A stretch of DNA of 64,000 nt from AC-32 sp963763475 (GCA_963763475.1 CAVXOR010000001.1:434001-498000), one strand, 5' to 3'; shown: positions 47,062 to 58,542, counted from the first letter of the stretch. Numbers and translations: made by a program. The notes: generated by a model not told the origin, from the sequence alone.

Positions 47062-48487
47062 GATGTCGCGTCAGCCGACAACTCCGCTCCCGGGCCGCCG
47101 GACGGACGCAAGCCGGATGTGCGGCAGACGAGCGCGATCAATATGACTAGACCCAACGTCCAGCCCTTGTCTTCGAACGGATTCGTCAGGAGCGAGTTGA
47201 TGATCGTCATGGTCGCGTAGTGCGACCAGAGCAAGCGTTTCTGGTCGAGGATGATTGAAGCGTAAGCTCCTCCTGAGAAAGGCCCCGTACTGAAAAGCCA
47301 AGAACAAGACGACGGCGAGGCCGGCGAGGCCGAACTTGGCCGGGAAGTCCATCGGGCTGTCGAGGATGAACTCTGAGCGCCTCTGGCCGTTCTGTACCCG
47401 CCAATTGAAATACGTGCCGGGTCCCGAGCCGAAGAACGGATGCGCATGGAAGACCTCACTGGCGGCGTGCGTCTGCGCCTGACGGTCGAGGTAGCTCGCA
47501 TCGGACGAGGTGCCACTGCTCTTCAAGATCGCAACGCGCTTGCTGATGGTCTCCGTAGACGCATGCGTCGCCTGAACTACCGAAATCGCCAGCACCGCGA
47601 TCACGAGGATCGCCGCTGGGGCCAGCAAGACGAGCCGAGCAAAGCGAGCGCCGAGATTGCGACGAGCAGCGATTGCGGCGACTACTGGAGCTACGGCGAG
47701 GATCAGAGTCGAACGCGTTCCGGTAACCACGAGGAGCGCGAAACACAAGGGCAGCCAAGGCGAGCCAGCGGGTTCGGTGCTGCCTCTCGTGCAAGCCAGC
47801 CGCGGTGGCATAGGCGAAAAGCGCGGCCGGAAAGAAGAAGCTCGAAAGTGCGAACTGCGAGAACGGCAGGTTCGCGATGTTGCGCTGCTCCAGCCAGTGC
47901 GTACTGAACGATGCTGTTGCGACGAGGCCGCCGATTACGAGCAGCCGTACGAGCGCCCGCCGGCTGAACGCCCGTTGCGCGTCGAGGGCGAAGAACGGTG
48001 CCATTGCAAAGAGCAGATACGGCGCGACGTCCCGAAGCCAATCGACGCGCACGACCGCGTGATCCTTGGCGACGAGGTACGAGACGAGGATCAGTGCGGA
48101 AATCGCTACGGAGGCACGGAGGATCGGCCAGACAAACCAACGCATTGACGTGTCACTGCTCCGCGAGAAACTGAAGAGAGCGGCGCCGAAGCTGGCCATG
48201 ATCCCTGCCAGGTACAACAGCTTCAGAGATCCGAAGCCGCTCGAGCTCTGGAGCGTCAGGAGCCCACCGAACACGACGAAGAGAATGCGCACGCGCGCAT
48301 CGACGAGCAGCAGGATCCCGGCAAGGAGCGCCACGGGAAGCAACGCGGCGGTGGGCTTCATCGCGACGCCCGCTCCGATCTCGAGCGCGACGAGCACGCT
48401 CACGCCGATGGCGACGATATCGCCGGAGGGAAAGAGCGCGGGAATCCTCCACGGGCGAAGAGTCGCCCCGTCTGGTGCGCGAAGCAC
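47058..48487 (-). CDS. O-antigen ligase family membrane protein, two frameshifts
   Basis: GTG 48487 opens a frame with about eight helices down to about 47750 (WLRDVAPYLLFAMAPFFALD). A shift brings in WLPLCFALLVVTGTRSTLIL and AHPFFGSGPGTYFNWRVQNG, the Wzy_C catalytic loop. A second shift near 47270 gives HYATMTIINSLLTNPFEDKG to the stop at 47058. About 476 residues. It is the second such enzyme in the window; with the neighbouring polymerase, one probably polymerises and the other ligates chains. Confidence 0.75.
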
Positions 48488-48496
48488 CTGCGACGG

Positions 48497-49905
48497 TCAC
48501 GCGAGCCTTCCTGAATTGGGAGCGCTCGACGGCTCCACCGGCGGCTTTACTGAGCACTCCTCTCGCTTCCGTGGCGGGCCCCGCAGGGAGCGATCCGCGG
48601 GCCCGGGCGCTGCTCGCGACGGCGAGCAGAGCGAGGACGCCCACCTGGCGCGCCACGTAGCCGCCGGCGGCGCCCACCGGTCCTACCAGGCCACTTGCCC
48701 CGCGACAACTGCCGCAGTCCCGAGAAACGACACGCAGCCGAGACCGATGCCGAGGCGTCGATGCTCCAGACGTGCCGAATACACGTGGACGAGGAGCGGA
48801 TTCGCGGCGAAAATGAAGGGGATTGCCAGGAGCATGACCTGGACCGTGGGGACGGCTTGCGAAAACTGCGGAGCCAAAGACGATCGGCACCAGGCGCGGC
48901 GTCAGTGCAACTCCGATCGCCGCAATGACGCTTCCCGCGGCCGCGAGTAGTGCGACGATTCTCCAGGCCTGCGCGAGAGCCCGATGGCTCTCGGGCGAGA
49001 AATGGGAACAGCGCGCTGCTCATCACGACGGGATGATCACGACCGGACCCAGAGCGCGGTCACCAAGCGCGAAGTAGCCGGCGGCGACGGGTGAGAGCAC
49101 GGCCAGGACGAATGTGTCCAGTCGGGGAATGATGTTCAGCGACGCGCGATTGAGCGCGAAGGGCATCGAACGTCGAGTCACGTGCCTGACCGCAAGACGT
49201 GAGGGCCGAGCGAACATGACATCCTGGCTGCGGATGATCGAGACGACGTCGAAGCCGAGTCGCGCGATGCCGGCAACGAGGTATGCGACGCCGACCGCGA
49301 ACACGTCAGCACCGCAAAGATCGACGCGGCCACGAGAACGAGGAGGAGCAGCTTCTCGAGCAGCGTCGCGCCGACGACGCGGGAGAGCCTCCGTCGCGCG
49401 CGGAAAACCGCCTCGAGCACGCTACAGGACGCGAGCAGCGCGCCGTAGGTCACAAGGGCCAGCAGCAAGACGGCCGAGCTCGGTTCGACACGCAAGGCTG
49501 CAACAGCAATGCCCGCGCCGACGATGATCGTCGCTCCGAAAACCGCGTTCACCGTCAGCGAGGCGCCGACGATGCGCCCTGCACGCCTTCGGCCGGGGAG
49601 GGGAACCTCTCCTCGCGTGATGCCGGGCCCAGGGCCGCGCAAGCTCCCGAAGCATCCACTGCGTGAAGGCCGAACTCGATGAAGATCGACAGACCGAGGC
49701 TAAGGCCAAGAAAGGCAGAGAAGAGCCCCCAATCCCTTGGGCCGAGGTCGCGGGCGAGCAGGATGGCCAACGCGGATGTCGCGATAACCGCGGCCAACTG
49801 CGAGAAGAGCAGAGCGGAGCTATCCGCTGCCCACGATCGGAACCAGGGCGGCGACCAGCCGTCACTGCGAGGCGTGTCCGCGCTACGAGCGGTGCTCTTT
49901 GCCAT
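48497..49905 (-). CDS. Wzx-type polysaccharide flippase (MATE/MOP superfamily), frameshifted
   Basis: ATG 49905 starts a protein with SALLFSQLAAVIATSALAIL and LARDLGPRDWGLFSAFLGLS, the first two helices typical of PST/Wzx transporters (GPxxxGLF). Later fragments in other frames are VGATLLEKLLLLVLVAASIF, RLDTFVLAVLSPVAAGYFAL and VMLLAIPFIFAANPLLVHVY, which keep the usual Wzx order. The last helix reads RQVGVLALLAVASSARARGS and the frame ends at 48497. About 469 residues, a normal Wzx length. It would move undecaprenyl-linked repeats outward. At least four shifts. Confidence 0.7.
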
Positions 49906-49959
49906 TAGAAGACTAGAAGGGGACCGCTCAGGACGGCGGCCTGCAAGCCAGCCGAGCGA

Positions 49960-51541
49960 TCAACTCGCGCGAGCGTAGCGATAACTGAGGTATCCGTAGT
50001 CACCGTCGACCTCGGCGCCCGTGACCATGAAACCCAGCTTCGCCGCGGGACACGTCGGCGAGGACGCGGTGAAGCTCGTCGAGCATCGAAGGGCGTATCG
50101 TACGGAGGTTCGTCACGATCAGGAGCCCGTCGACGTAGTTCGTGAGCGCAAGCGCGTCTCCGACTCTTAGTAAGGGTGGCGAATCAATCAGCATGAGATC
50201 CGCGCTTGGCGTGAGGCGACCGAGCACCTGCTCCAACCCCAGCGTGAAGGCTGCATCCACCGCCCCTGGCGGAATTGTCCCGAGCGGTACGACGTGGAGC
50301 GATCCCACAGGCGATCGTCCACTTCCAGGAGGGTCCAGCTCGACCGGGGCGATGACGTCGTCGAGGTGCGCAGAGCCGAGCACGACGTCTGCAATTCCGG
50401 GCTGCATGCCGAGGTCGAAGAACCGATGCAGCGAGGCCCTGCGGAAGTCGAGGTCCACCAGGAGCACCCTTCGACCCGCATGCGCGAACGCGACGCCGAG
50501 ATTTCCGACCGTGGTCGACTTGCCCTCCCCCTCGACGGCGCTCGTGATCATCACGCGCTGGCAGCGCTGTGTGGCGGCGACGTGGCGGTCGACGCTCCGC
50601 GGCGACTCGTTCGTCCCACGCGCGGTGACGAACTCGAGGCTCATCCTCGCCATGCGAAAGGCCTCGGCATAGGGGGTCTCCGGCGCGCTGAGCATCACGA
50701 GCCGGTTCGCACGACTAAGAGCGCGCGGCGGGCGCGGCAGTCGGCCGAGTAGCCGTAGCTGCAAACGATCCCCGACGTCGGCGGCCGACCGAAGGCGTTG
50801 ATCGAGAGCATCCCTCAGGAAGGCCAGGCCGACACCAGCCATTAGGCCGAGGACGAGCGCAAAGATCCCATTACGAACGACGGGGGAAGCGGATCGCCCG
50901 GCGCCGCCGGCCGCTCGAACGAGGTTTCCCCCAGAGGCGACGACGGCCTCGATGGCTGCAAGCTGACCAGTGCGGTCTACGAGGCTGGCGTAGAGCGTTG
51001 TGTTCGTCGCTCCCGCCCGCCTTAGACGTGCGATGCGGGTGCGGAGCGAGTGCAGCGCGGTCTCGAGTTGCGTGGTCTGGAAGTCTTGCCTGTATGCCAC
51101 ATACTGGTTGGCGTACGCAGTGGCCAACAAACGCGCACGAGCTGGGCTTGGATCCGAGACGTTGAAGGTGAGGAAGTCGCTGTCGTCCGTCGAGGTGACG
51201 CTCGACTCGCCCAGGAGATCGGATGCTGACCAGTTCTTCAGCCCAACGGCGGCCACCGTCCGCTGGGCGATGGCCGGAAGCCGCGCAAACTGTGCCTGTG
51301 TCGTGAGAAGACGGGTCGAGTCGGCCTGGACCGGGTCGTTGACGCCGGACACGATCGCGGCGACGCTCTGGCGGTTGACGAGAGCCTGTGCTGACGCCTG
51401 GTATGTCGCAGGCTTACCCGTGGCCAGCAAGACGGCCACGGCCGGGGCGAGAACAAGCGGCGGAATGAGGACCCACTTGCGTCGCCTGAGGACGCCTAGA
51501 TAATCGTGCAGCGTCGAAAGTTGGTTGCCGCTCACCGTCAT
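49960..51541 (-). CDS. Wzz-BY-kinase fusion (polysaccharide co-polymerase with tyrosine kinase), one frameshift near the end
   Basis: From ATG 51541: helix at about 25-41, a Wzz extracellular region with coiled stretch, helix at about 226-243, then a BY-kinase domain. Walker A is SAVEGEGKSTTVGNL (Lys341), Walker A' LLVDLDFRRASL (about 360-371) and Walker B LMLIDSPP (about 443-450). The main frame stops at 50000, but one extra C near 50048 hides the true C-terminus AAKLGFMVTGAEV followed by DYGYLSYRYARAS, ending at 49960. This adds a tyrosine-rich tail, the usual autophosphorylation site. It regulates Wzy-dependent chain length. Confidence 0.87.
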
Positions 51542-51848
51542 GTCGTACCCCTCACCGCCGTCCGAGTCTACCTAGGATAGTAGGGTTCCGCCCGCAAGGA
51601 AACCTCTTTCTCTCGAGGCATCGCGCCTACCTATCAACGCGATCTCAACCCACCGGCGGCGGCCGTCGCGGCGCTGCTTCGCGGCGACCTTCCCAAAGCA
51701 TTGCGACCGAGCCCGGAGTCGCGCTTCGCAACCGTCTACTCAATCACAGCCCACCGTGAACGGCAGCGCGGCCGAGCACGAGATGCCTTGGCTCCGAAGG
51801 GGCGGAGCGTTCCTGAGACGGCTGCGAACCCCTGCCGTTGCCGAGGTC
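51542..51848. promoter_or_regulatory. Upstream region of the Wzz-BY-kinase gene
   Basis: 307 bases without a gene. On the minus strand GTGAGGGG stands about eight bases before the ATG. Two related boxes, TCTACCTAGGA at 51567 and CCTACCTATCA at 51626, are 59 bases apart. A TATCCT box on the minus strand at about 51573-51578 could be a -10 element. All are weak matches; nothing else seen. Confidence 0.3.
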
Positions 51849-52715
51849 TCAACTTGCCACCCGCGCCGCACCAATGCTTCCTCCTGGATACCAGTGCCGA
51901 TCGGGCTCCTCGTGGAAGAATGCGAACTGTCGCCCCGTTCGCTCGGCCCACTCCAGCAGTGCGTCGGTCGAGTGTGCATTGTCCGACAGAACCAGCGCAC
52001 GGGATGTTAGGTGAGCTGCCTCGTATTCGGCTGTCTCGTGTTCAAAGGCGTGCCACGAGTCATGGAGTAGAAGGTCAACCTGAGCTACTTCCGGGAGCAC
52101 CTCCACACTGTTTCCGCGCACCTGATTCGTGACCTCGGCGTAGCGTCCGGTGATCAGGTAGCCGGCGTCCGGGCTGGTGTCGATGGTCGTCAACCTGCCG
52201 ATGTCGTTGCGGAGCAGCGCCGCGGCGAGGACACACGATCCGAGCCCCTTATCGGTACCGGTTTCTACGATGTGCTCAGGTTTGAGAGCTCGGACGATCG
52301 CATACCAGCCGACGCGGCGACCGTAGCGCACATCGTTGTCGGCCAGGCGTCGACGGTCGCTGCTCGCGGTCCCGGTCAGGATGTGGTCTCGTAGGCCGGT
52401 GTTATCGCCGAGCTCAGCGATGTACCGCCGGGTATCGGCTACAGGTCGCTCGGTAAGCAGCGCCACCCACCAAGCCAAGTGCTTCAGGTTCCGCGGGTGA
52501 GGTCGTAGGTGAAGTTCGTGTGTTCGCGCGATTCGATCAGCCAACGCACCGACGCCGCCATCAGTCGGCCGTTCGCCTTCGCCACGTGTTGTACCCGCAT
52601 CGGGAACGCGGCCGCTGGCGCGATGCGGCTCCTCGCGACCCGGCGCCGGATTGATCAGCGTCCACACCAACCCTCTCGTCGCATCAAGTGGCCGTTGGGT
52701 CGACCGTGGACTCAA
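51849..52715 (-). CDS. Class I SAM-dependent methyltransferase (Methyltransf_24-like)
   Basis: 288 residues at most; the first 55 are low in structure, so a later start is likely. Motif I is HIVETGTDKGLGSCVLAAAL, with the motif II strand LTTIDTSPDAG and QVDLLLHDSWHAFEHETAEY matching the acidic catalytic loop of the CmcI/Methyltransf_24 group. It probably methylates a sugar hydroxyl. Base composition is lower in GC than region A. Confidence 0.8.
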   Translation of the reverse strand: MSPRSTQRPLDATRGLVWTLINPAPGREEPHRASGRVPDAGTTRGEGERPTDGGVGALADRIARTHELHLRPHPRNLKHLAWWVALLTERPVADTRRYIAELGDNTGLRDHILTGTASSDRRRLADNDVRYGRRVGWYAIVRALKPEHIVETGTDKGLGSCVLAAALLRNDIGRLTTIDTSPDAGYLITGRYAEVTNQVRGNSVEVLPEVAQVDLLLHDSWHAFEHETAEYEAAHLTSRALVLSDNAHSTDALLEWAERTGRQFAFFHEEPDRHWYPGGSIGAARVAS

Positions 52716-52979
52716 CCGTATATGCTCGAAGGGAGATCATCTCCGGGTGGTGAGATCGCCGAGTGGCGCCGCCCGTTCTCGACGATCAGCACGAACACGA
52801 GGTTCTTTGCGGCCGGATGAATGCGGGGTGAGGCGTGGAGATTGGCGCCCGTCTCCCGGCGGGCGCCGCGATCATCGGGCCTGAGTTGAGGCTATCGGAG
52901 CGTGCGGCTCGTTGGCCGCGCGCAGTCGGTTCACCGTCTCCCGCAGGCGAGCAGGACCCAAACGAGGCATCACACAAGG

Positions 52980-54172
52980 TCAAGGCCCGCTGACAAAGAC
53001 TCTCGGGAAGCGCTGAGGCGAGAAGCGTGAACAAAAAGCCTGGAGATTCTCCGCGTACGTCGCCGAACGCGCCGGATCCGCCAGCGCCAGAGCGGCGTCG
53101 CGCAGCGCGCGCGGGTTCGCACAATCGACCGTCAGGCTGAGTCGATGTGTCCGAACAAGGTGGCCGAGAAGGCCGAAATTGTCGGCGACTACCGGCGTTC
53201 CAACGGAGCAGGCCTCGACGAGAACGCGTGACATCCCCGCGTGCCGGGGATACGGAAGCAGCGCGCAGTCTAGCACTCGCGAGGACACGCAGCCCCTCGA
53301 AGTCGGAGTGCGTGCGAGCGCTGAGCCTCGACGTCTACCCCGCTCGCGGCCATCCCCATTGCGTGATGCTCCAACTCGGGCAGGTACGCTTTCTTCGGAG
53401 TGCCGGCGAGCACCAGCTTCACGCTTGTCGGCTCAAGGGTGAACGCTCGGGCGAGAAGCCCTATCCCCTTCCTCGCAGCGAGCGCGCCGTAAACGACACA
53501 TCCGCTGCGTTTCGGTGGTCGCTCGTTCGCCGGGAGCGCGGCCACCGGAGGCTCTGGAAGCCATCGCGCAGGCGCACCGCCGCGGGACGCCCACCCGGAC
53601 GCTCCGCTACTTCGTCCAGCGTGAAGACAGTCTGCGCATCCGGGCGGCGCCGCCAGACGCGCACTGCAAGCTCTTTCGTTATGGCAACCGCTCGATCGCT
53701 CGGTGGTAGCTCGGTTCCAACCGCAGCTGGATAGTGGGCGCGGGGGTAGTACAGGAGGAGACTTGTGGGGGCTGGGAATCGGCGCTCCAGGACGAGGCGC
53801 ATCACCACATGATCCGCGTAGAGGTGCAGCGCACGGTCTCCACGGCAAGCCGCATCGCGAAAGTGTGCGGCCTCGGCCGCAAGCACGCCATGGCGTCGAA
53901 GTCGGCCGCCGAGCGGAGGACGGGCATCGCCGAGCGTGAGCGTTTCCACATCGAGGGCCGTCCTCGACCGCGTCGAGCGTCGCCTGTGGCAACGCCAGCA
54001 ACACCTCGGCAGAAGTACGCAGGGCCTCGACCATGCGGCGGACGTAGATCGGCCGATGACCACCTGCCGTCCAGTCGAAAGGGACGACGCGCGTCACGGG
54101 TGCGGGCGCCGCCCCTCGTAGCGCTCTCGAAACACTGACATCGTTAGCTGGCCACGTTAGCGCGGCGGCCAA
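52980..54172 (-). CDS. Family 4 glycosyltransferase, frameshifted
   Basis: Fragments in order are VTRVVPFDWTAGGHRPIYVR (N-terminus; a GTG at 54097 is the likely start), YADHVVMRLVLERRFPAPTS, then AITKELAVRVWRRRPDAQTV, VVYGALAARKGIGLLARAFT and, after another shift, YPRHAGMSRVLVEACSVGTP with the GT4 donor-site glutamate. It ends at 52980. At least three shifts; about 370-397 residues. Divergent from the methyltransferase at 54678. Confidence 0.65.
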
Positions 54173-54677
54173 TCAGCCACTTGACGCGACGCCCCCGCCT
54201 GGATCGCAGTGGAGCCCGCTATGCGATACACGGCAAGGACTGCGGCAGCGTAGGACCATTAACGGTGTGCGTTCCCCGCCCGTTGTCTAGGGGGAAAATC
54301 CTGTGGGCGGCGAATGGAGCGTCGATCCAGCACAAAGCACCGGCCGATTCAGCCACTACACCGGCTCAGATACGTACAGCCTGAACTACCAAGACCACAG
54401 ACCTGCGCAACTTTCATGCTTACGCTCCAGGGGACGTTCATGTTCCGGCTAGGACTCTCCCCCGACTTCACGTTGGGTGCTCTGAGAGGGCCCGCCGGGA
54501 GGGAGACGCAGCGGCGTTCGTCGCCGTTCGTGCGTACCGAGCCTTCGCCGATCCTGCGCCAGTCCTACGCCAGTCCCGCGTCTTTCTCGCGCGTTCACGC
54601 GGCGTTCGATCGCGTAAGCGCTCGAGCTCGGTCGCGGGATCAAGCGCGAGCGCCCTCGGCTGATACACCTCGGAGTC
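54173..54677. other. Divergent gap without a supported gene
   Basis: 505 bases between two divergent genes. GC is lower than elsewhere. Short open frames have no family resemblance. No tRNA, repeat or convincing promoter pair was found, although it must hold promoters for both flanking genes if they are expressed. Confidence 0.4.
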
Positions 54678-55555
54678 ATGGAATCGTTTCGCCCCCGGCG
54701 CTGTCCGCTCTGTACATCGAAGAATGTTCGTACGAAAGGATGCATCCTGCACCCACCTCGACCGACCGTGGCGGGCGTACCCATCAGCCTTGGGGATGCA
54801 GAGTTCTTCCTCGCCGCGTGCGACGACTGCGGCCTGCACTACAAAGATCCACCGATCGATGAGGAGAAGCTGTTGAAGTGCTATGAGGCGGCACGCCCGA
54901 GTCATTGGGGCGAGCACCCCGACCCTCTCATTCGACGCTTCGACGTCGTCCGCGACCTCCTGCAAACGCACTCTCGCGGGCGCGCGATTCTCGACGTTGG
55001 TTGCTTTAACGGAGCATTTCTGGAGTGGCTCAGCGAGGATTGGAAGAAGTTCGGCGTAGAGCCAAACACGGAAGCGGCGTCGATCGCCAGGCTGCGCGGT
55101 GTCGATGTCGTTGGGACGGTGCTCGGCGACGTCGTCGGTCGGAGCCGCTATGACGCTCTTCGCTTCTCTACGTTGTAGAGCATGTGTCTGATCCGCAGCG
55201 CTTCTTTAGCGACGCACAACAATGTTTGAATCCCGGTGGTATTTGGGTCATCGTCACTGCTGACGTTGGCTCCTTCCCCTGGCGGCTAGAGGGGCATCGT
55301 CACTGATACTGCTCTCTCCCCGAACATGTCGCGTTTTATTCACAGAAAACGATGCGATGGATTGGTTCAGAACTAGGGACGCTTAGTGTCGAATCTCGGC
55401 TCCTAAGCCATCACCAATGCAACATTGCAACCCGAGTAATAGAGTTGGGGCAAGAATGTGTCATACGCCGTGATTGTGTATGCGCGAGGCTTCGGTATCC
55501 CAGTGTCGCAGAGTCGCGTTGTGGGCCGACGTGCTCCTATATGGCTTTCGGCTAG
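54678..55555 (+). pseudogene. SAM-dependent methyltransferase with zinc ribbon, broken by a frameshift and an in-frame stop
   Basis: From ATG 54678: RRCPLCTSKNV and LAACDDCGLHYKDPP form the zinc ribbon, and AILDVGCFNGAFLEWLSEDW is motif I. The frame stops at 55176, but the protein continues one base back as LYVVEHVSDPQRFFSDAQQC and VTADVGSFPWRLEGHRH. There TGA at 55304 replaces an expected Trp, and YCSLPEHVAFYSQKTMRWIG follows in the same frame to 55555. Codon use is far less GC-rich than neighbours. A frameshift plus a stop suggests real decay of a transferred gene, though indel error may add to it. Confidence 0.7.
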
Positions 55556-55623
55556 AGACCATCGGTTCTACGCGATGCGCACGATCGAGTCCTAGCGGAC
55601 GTCTTCGTGCGCGGAAGTAGAGT

Positions 55624-57368
55624 CTACTGGTTCGGGATGTTGAAATAGGGGTCGCTTGCGAACGACTTGAACCCATCCATCGACGACGTCGACGTGTCGA
55701 GGTTCCAGGCCCCGGTGCGCGTTCACGTCGAAGTAGACGATCGCGTAGAGGCCCGGCATGTACGTCTTCGCGTAGTTGCCCATGTCGATCATCCACTGGC
55801 CCTTGCGGCCTGGGGTGTTCGGGTCCTCGACCGAGCCGGTCTCAGCGACCAGATACGGCTTCCTGCCCCGGAAGAGTACTCGACACCGCGCGGGGTGTAC
55901 GTCGGCGCGTAGTAGCCGTGAGTAAACATTCCGCGAAAGTTGCACCAGCCAGGCCTTGGAAGCCGCACCAGGCCGTCGACAGGTTGTGGTTGTAGCCGTC
56001 CGAGGCGACCCAGTCCACGTAGCTATCGCCGGGATACGGAGTCGGATTGTTCCACGCGTCGCCGTTGTTGTAGTAGCCCTCGCTGTGCACTCCAAACGAC
56101 GGAGGCCTTCGAGAAGACGTTCGTGGTACGGAGGACGTCGATCGTGTGCTGCCACATCTGCTTCTCTTGGCCGCGGTGGCGCGCGTACCGTCTGAATTCT
56201 TCGAAAACGGCTGCCAACCGCCGTTAAATTCCACATAGGGTCGAATGAACACCTTTGCCGATTGATTGGCGATAGCGTTGCCGAAGGATTTGATGCAACT
56301 GTCGGCTTGCCCACTGATGATCTGATCCGCGTAGGTCGGAGTCGGGTACCACGAGATAAGCGGAATGTGGCCTGACGAGGCGACATCCGCGAGGATCGAC
56401 GGATACGGGTCGCAACGGTTCTGCGCGTAATACGCGTAGATGTTGAACTTGCGGCCGAGGTACTGCTCACGGCTCTGCACCTGGGTAAGCCCGTTGCCGC
56501 TCGCCTCGCCGATCCACGCGCCCTTCGCCGGATAGCCGCCATTCGGCGGCAGGAGGATGTTCGTTCCGGCCGGGCCGCTGTAGAAGCTTGCGGGGTATCC
56601 CCCGGTGGTGCTCGTTGTGCTCGAGGCGACGAGACTGGTTTGCGCCGAGGTCGCCGACGACGAGCCGCCGGAGTTCGTTGCCGTGACGACGGCACGTAGC
56701 GTCTTGCCCGCGTCGCCGGACTGCAGGACGTACGAGCTGCTCGTCGCGCCGCTGATCTTCACGCAGCTTGCGCCGGACGAGTCGCAATCTTCCCACTGGT
56801 AGGCGTAGGACGTCGGAGAGCCACTCCACGTTCCCGTCGACGACGAAAGGTTCTGTCCGACCGTCGTCGTGCCGCTGATCGTGGGAGACGACGTATTCGT
56901 CGGAGCAGACGTCGTGGGCGCGGCCGTCACCGCCGCGGTCGCCGAGGACGTCGCGACGGACGATCCGTACCTGTTCGACGCCGTCACGCTGACGCGCAGC
57001 GAGTATCCGACGTCGCCCGAGACGGGCTTGTACGACGACGACGTCCCGCCGGAGAGTTTCGAGCAAGCGCCCGACGAGTCGCAATGGACCCACTGGTACG
57101 CATAGCTGCTGACCTGGCCCCTCCAACTGCCGGTGCTCGCCGTCAACGTCTGACCGACGACCGGCGACCCGCTGATCGTCGGCGGCGCCGTCGAGACGGG
57201 AGCCGACTTCACGGGCGCGCCTTGGCCGTTGCCTGCGACGCTGCCGCCGGGGAACGCGAAGATCACAACCACGGCGAGAAAGATGAGAGCGGAAGGCTCG
57301 ACGCGAAGGCGGCGTCGCCGGTTCGAGCCGTTCAGGCTTTGGCTGCTGGCAGTGCGGGAGTCGGACAT
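55624..57368 (-). CDS. Secreted GH26-like glycoside hydrolase with two Ig-like repeats, frameshifted
   Basis: ATG 57368 follows a good GGAGG site and starts a basic N-terminus with one hydrophobic segment (27-41). Two Ig-like repeats of about 95 residues (60-150 and 158-248), each with a Cys pair, precede a catalytic domain with GGYPAKGAWIGEASGNGLTQ, RPYVEFNGGWQPF (Glu380, acid/base candidate) and, in another frame, PYLVAETGSVEDP (nucleophile candidate). The C-terminus is SFASDPYFNIPNQ, stopping at 55624. Three or more shifts; about 580 residues. It probably cleaves a beta-mannan or similar glycan. Confidence 0.75.
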
Positions 57369-57749
57369 CGTCGCTTCCTCCGTCCTGGCGTGCCGCTGCG
57401 CCGTCGCTTGACCCGACTTACATCGTGGCGTAGCGGCAAGACGGACACCCCCAAACGGGGGATCAGCGTCGTTCGGAGTGCGACTTAGGGCGGCGAGACC
57501 ACCTGCGGACGAATTCACAGGCCACACAGCTCGGCGAGCCCATCGAGCGGTGGCCAACGCCTCAACTGTCTTCCGCCGACGGCGCACCGACCAAGCCCGA
57601 ACGATCTCGATGTCGCGTGGCCGCGCCTAGGCGGACGCTGCTTCGTTGACCTCGATGCCGATCTTTTCGTACACCGGGGCGTGCTGCGAGCAACGCGCCG
57701 ATGCGGCAAGCCACTTCGTCGTCCGCGGCGCTCTACTCGCTCCGGAGCG
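57369..57749. promoter_or_regulatory. Region upstream of the GH26-like gene with a perfect palindrome
   Basis: 381 bases without a gene. CCCCC AAAC GGGGG at about 57448-57461 is a perfect five-base inverted repeat about 80 bases upstream of the start. CCGCGCCTAGG occurs at about 57623 and again at about 58404, upstream of the next secreted-protein gene. They may be operators for a shared regulator; this is inference. No terminator is clear for the small secreted gene. Confidence 0.35.
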
Positions 57750-58323
57750 TCAGCTGAAAGTCAAGCTCCCCATCAGCGCGAGGCTGAACGACTCGTACGT
57801 CACTTGCACGGTCCCCGACAGGCTGTACGTTCCGGAACCGCTGTAACGCGAGTACCGTCCCCGTGCTGTGCCCTCGGTCGACGGTCCACGTGCCGCTTAC
57901 CGTTCCGCCATCTGCGAGCGTCGTGCTCGGCGCGGTCGTCGACGAGGAGCTCGACTCGAGCACCAGCTTGTCTCCGTTGGGCGCCTTGAAGACGAGGTCG
58001 AGCCGGCGGTAGTACGTGAACGACCCCGAATACGACGCAGGATCCGAGACCGGATCGGTCGGAAAGTAGCCCTCCTCGTACAGCCCTGCGAATGTGAACG
58101 ACCCGAGCCGCGACGAGAGGTTGGCGCGGCCGCCGAAGTTCCAGAAGGGCGCGAAGCAGAGACACGAACCCCCGCCGCCGACGCCGCAGTCCGTCCCCGC
58201 GATGCCACAGCCCGTGGCCGCGAGCGTCGTGTTGATGCTCGTCGTCTTCGACGGGCTCGCCATCGCCGTGCCGGCAAAGGCAAGCGCGCCCACCAACGCG
58301 ATCGTCGTCATGAGGAATTTCAT
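57750..58323 (-). CDS. Small secreted protein, one frameshift near the end
   Basis: ATG 58323 is nine bases after a strong AAGGAGG site (ATG 58329 is three bases from it). A signal peptide (MKFLMTTIALVGALAFAGTA) is followed by a Cys-containing stretch (CGIAGTDCGVGGGGSCLC) and beta-strand-rich sequence (SFTYYRRLDLVFKAPNGDKL). Near 57842 one base shift leads to GSGTYSLSGTVQVTYESFSL and the stop at 57750. About 190 residues. No family recognised; composition resembles small exported beta-sandwich proteins. Confidence 0.65.
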
Positions 58324-58542
58324 AGTCATCCGCCTCCTTCCGAAGGGCCGCAGCTTCGTCGGCGTCTGTTCAGCGACTCCGGACGCTACACCGATTCCGA
58401 CGCCGCGCCTAGGGGCCACTCGGCCCATTGTGCGCCTCACGGCGGCCGTAGACGGAGACGCCGACCCCGACGTGTCGGCGCGGTCGAGAAAAACCCAGCA
58501 AATCCACGCTAAGCTCGGCGGGAGGCGGCGGCGAGAAGCGAC

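Noticed and set aside
53147..53939. Plus-strand open frames opposite the GT4 near 53.5 kb
   Set aside because: No recognisable motifs; the minus strand carries GT4 segments in order despite shifts.
55304..55306. Selenocysteine or recoded TGA
   Set aside because: The position matches Trp in relatives, no SECIS-like element seen, and the gene also has a frameshift.
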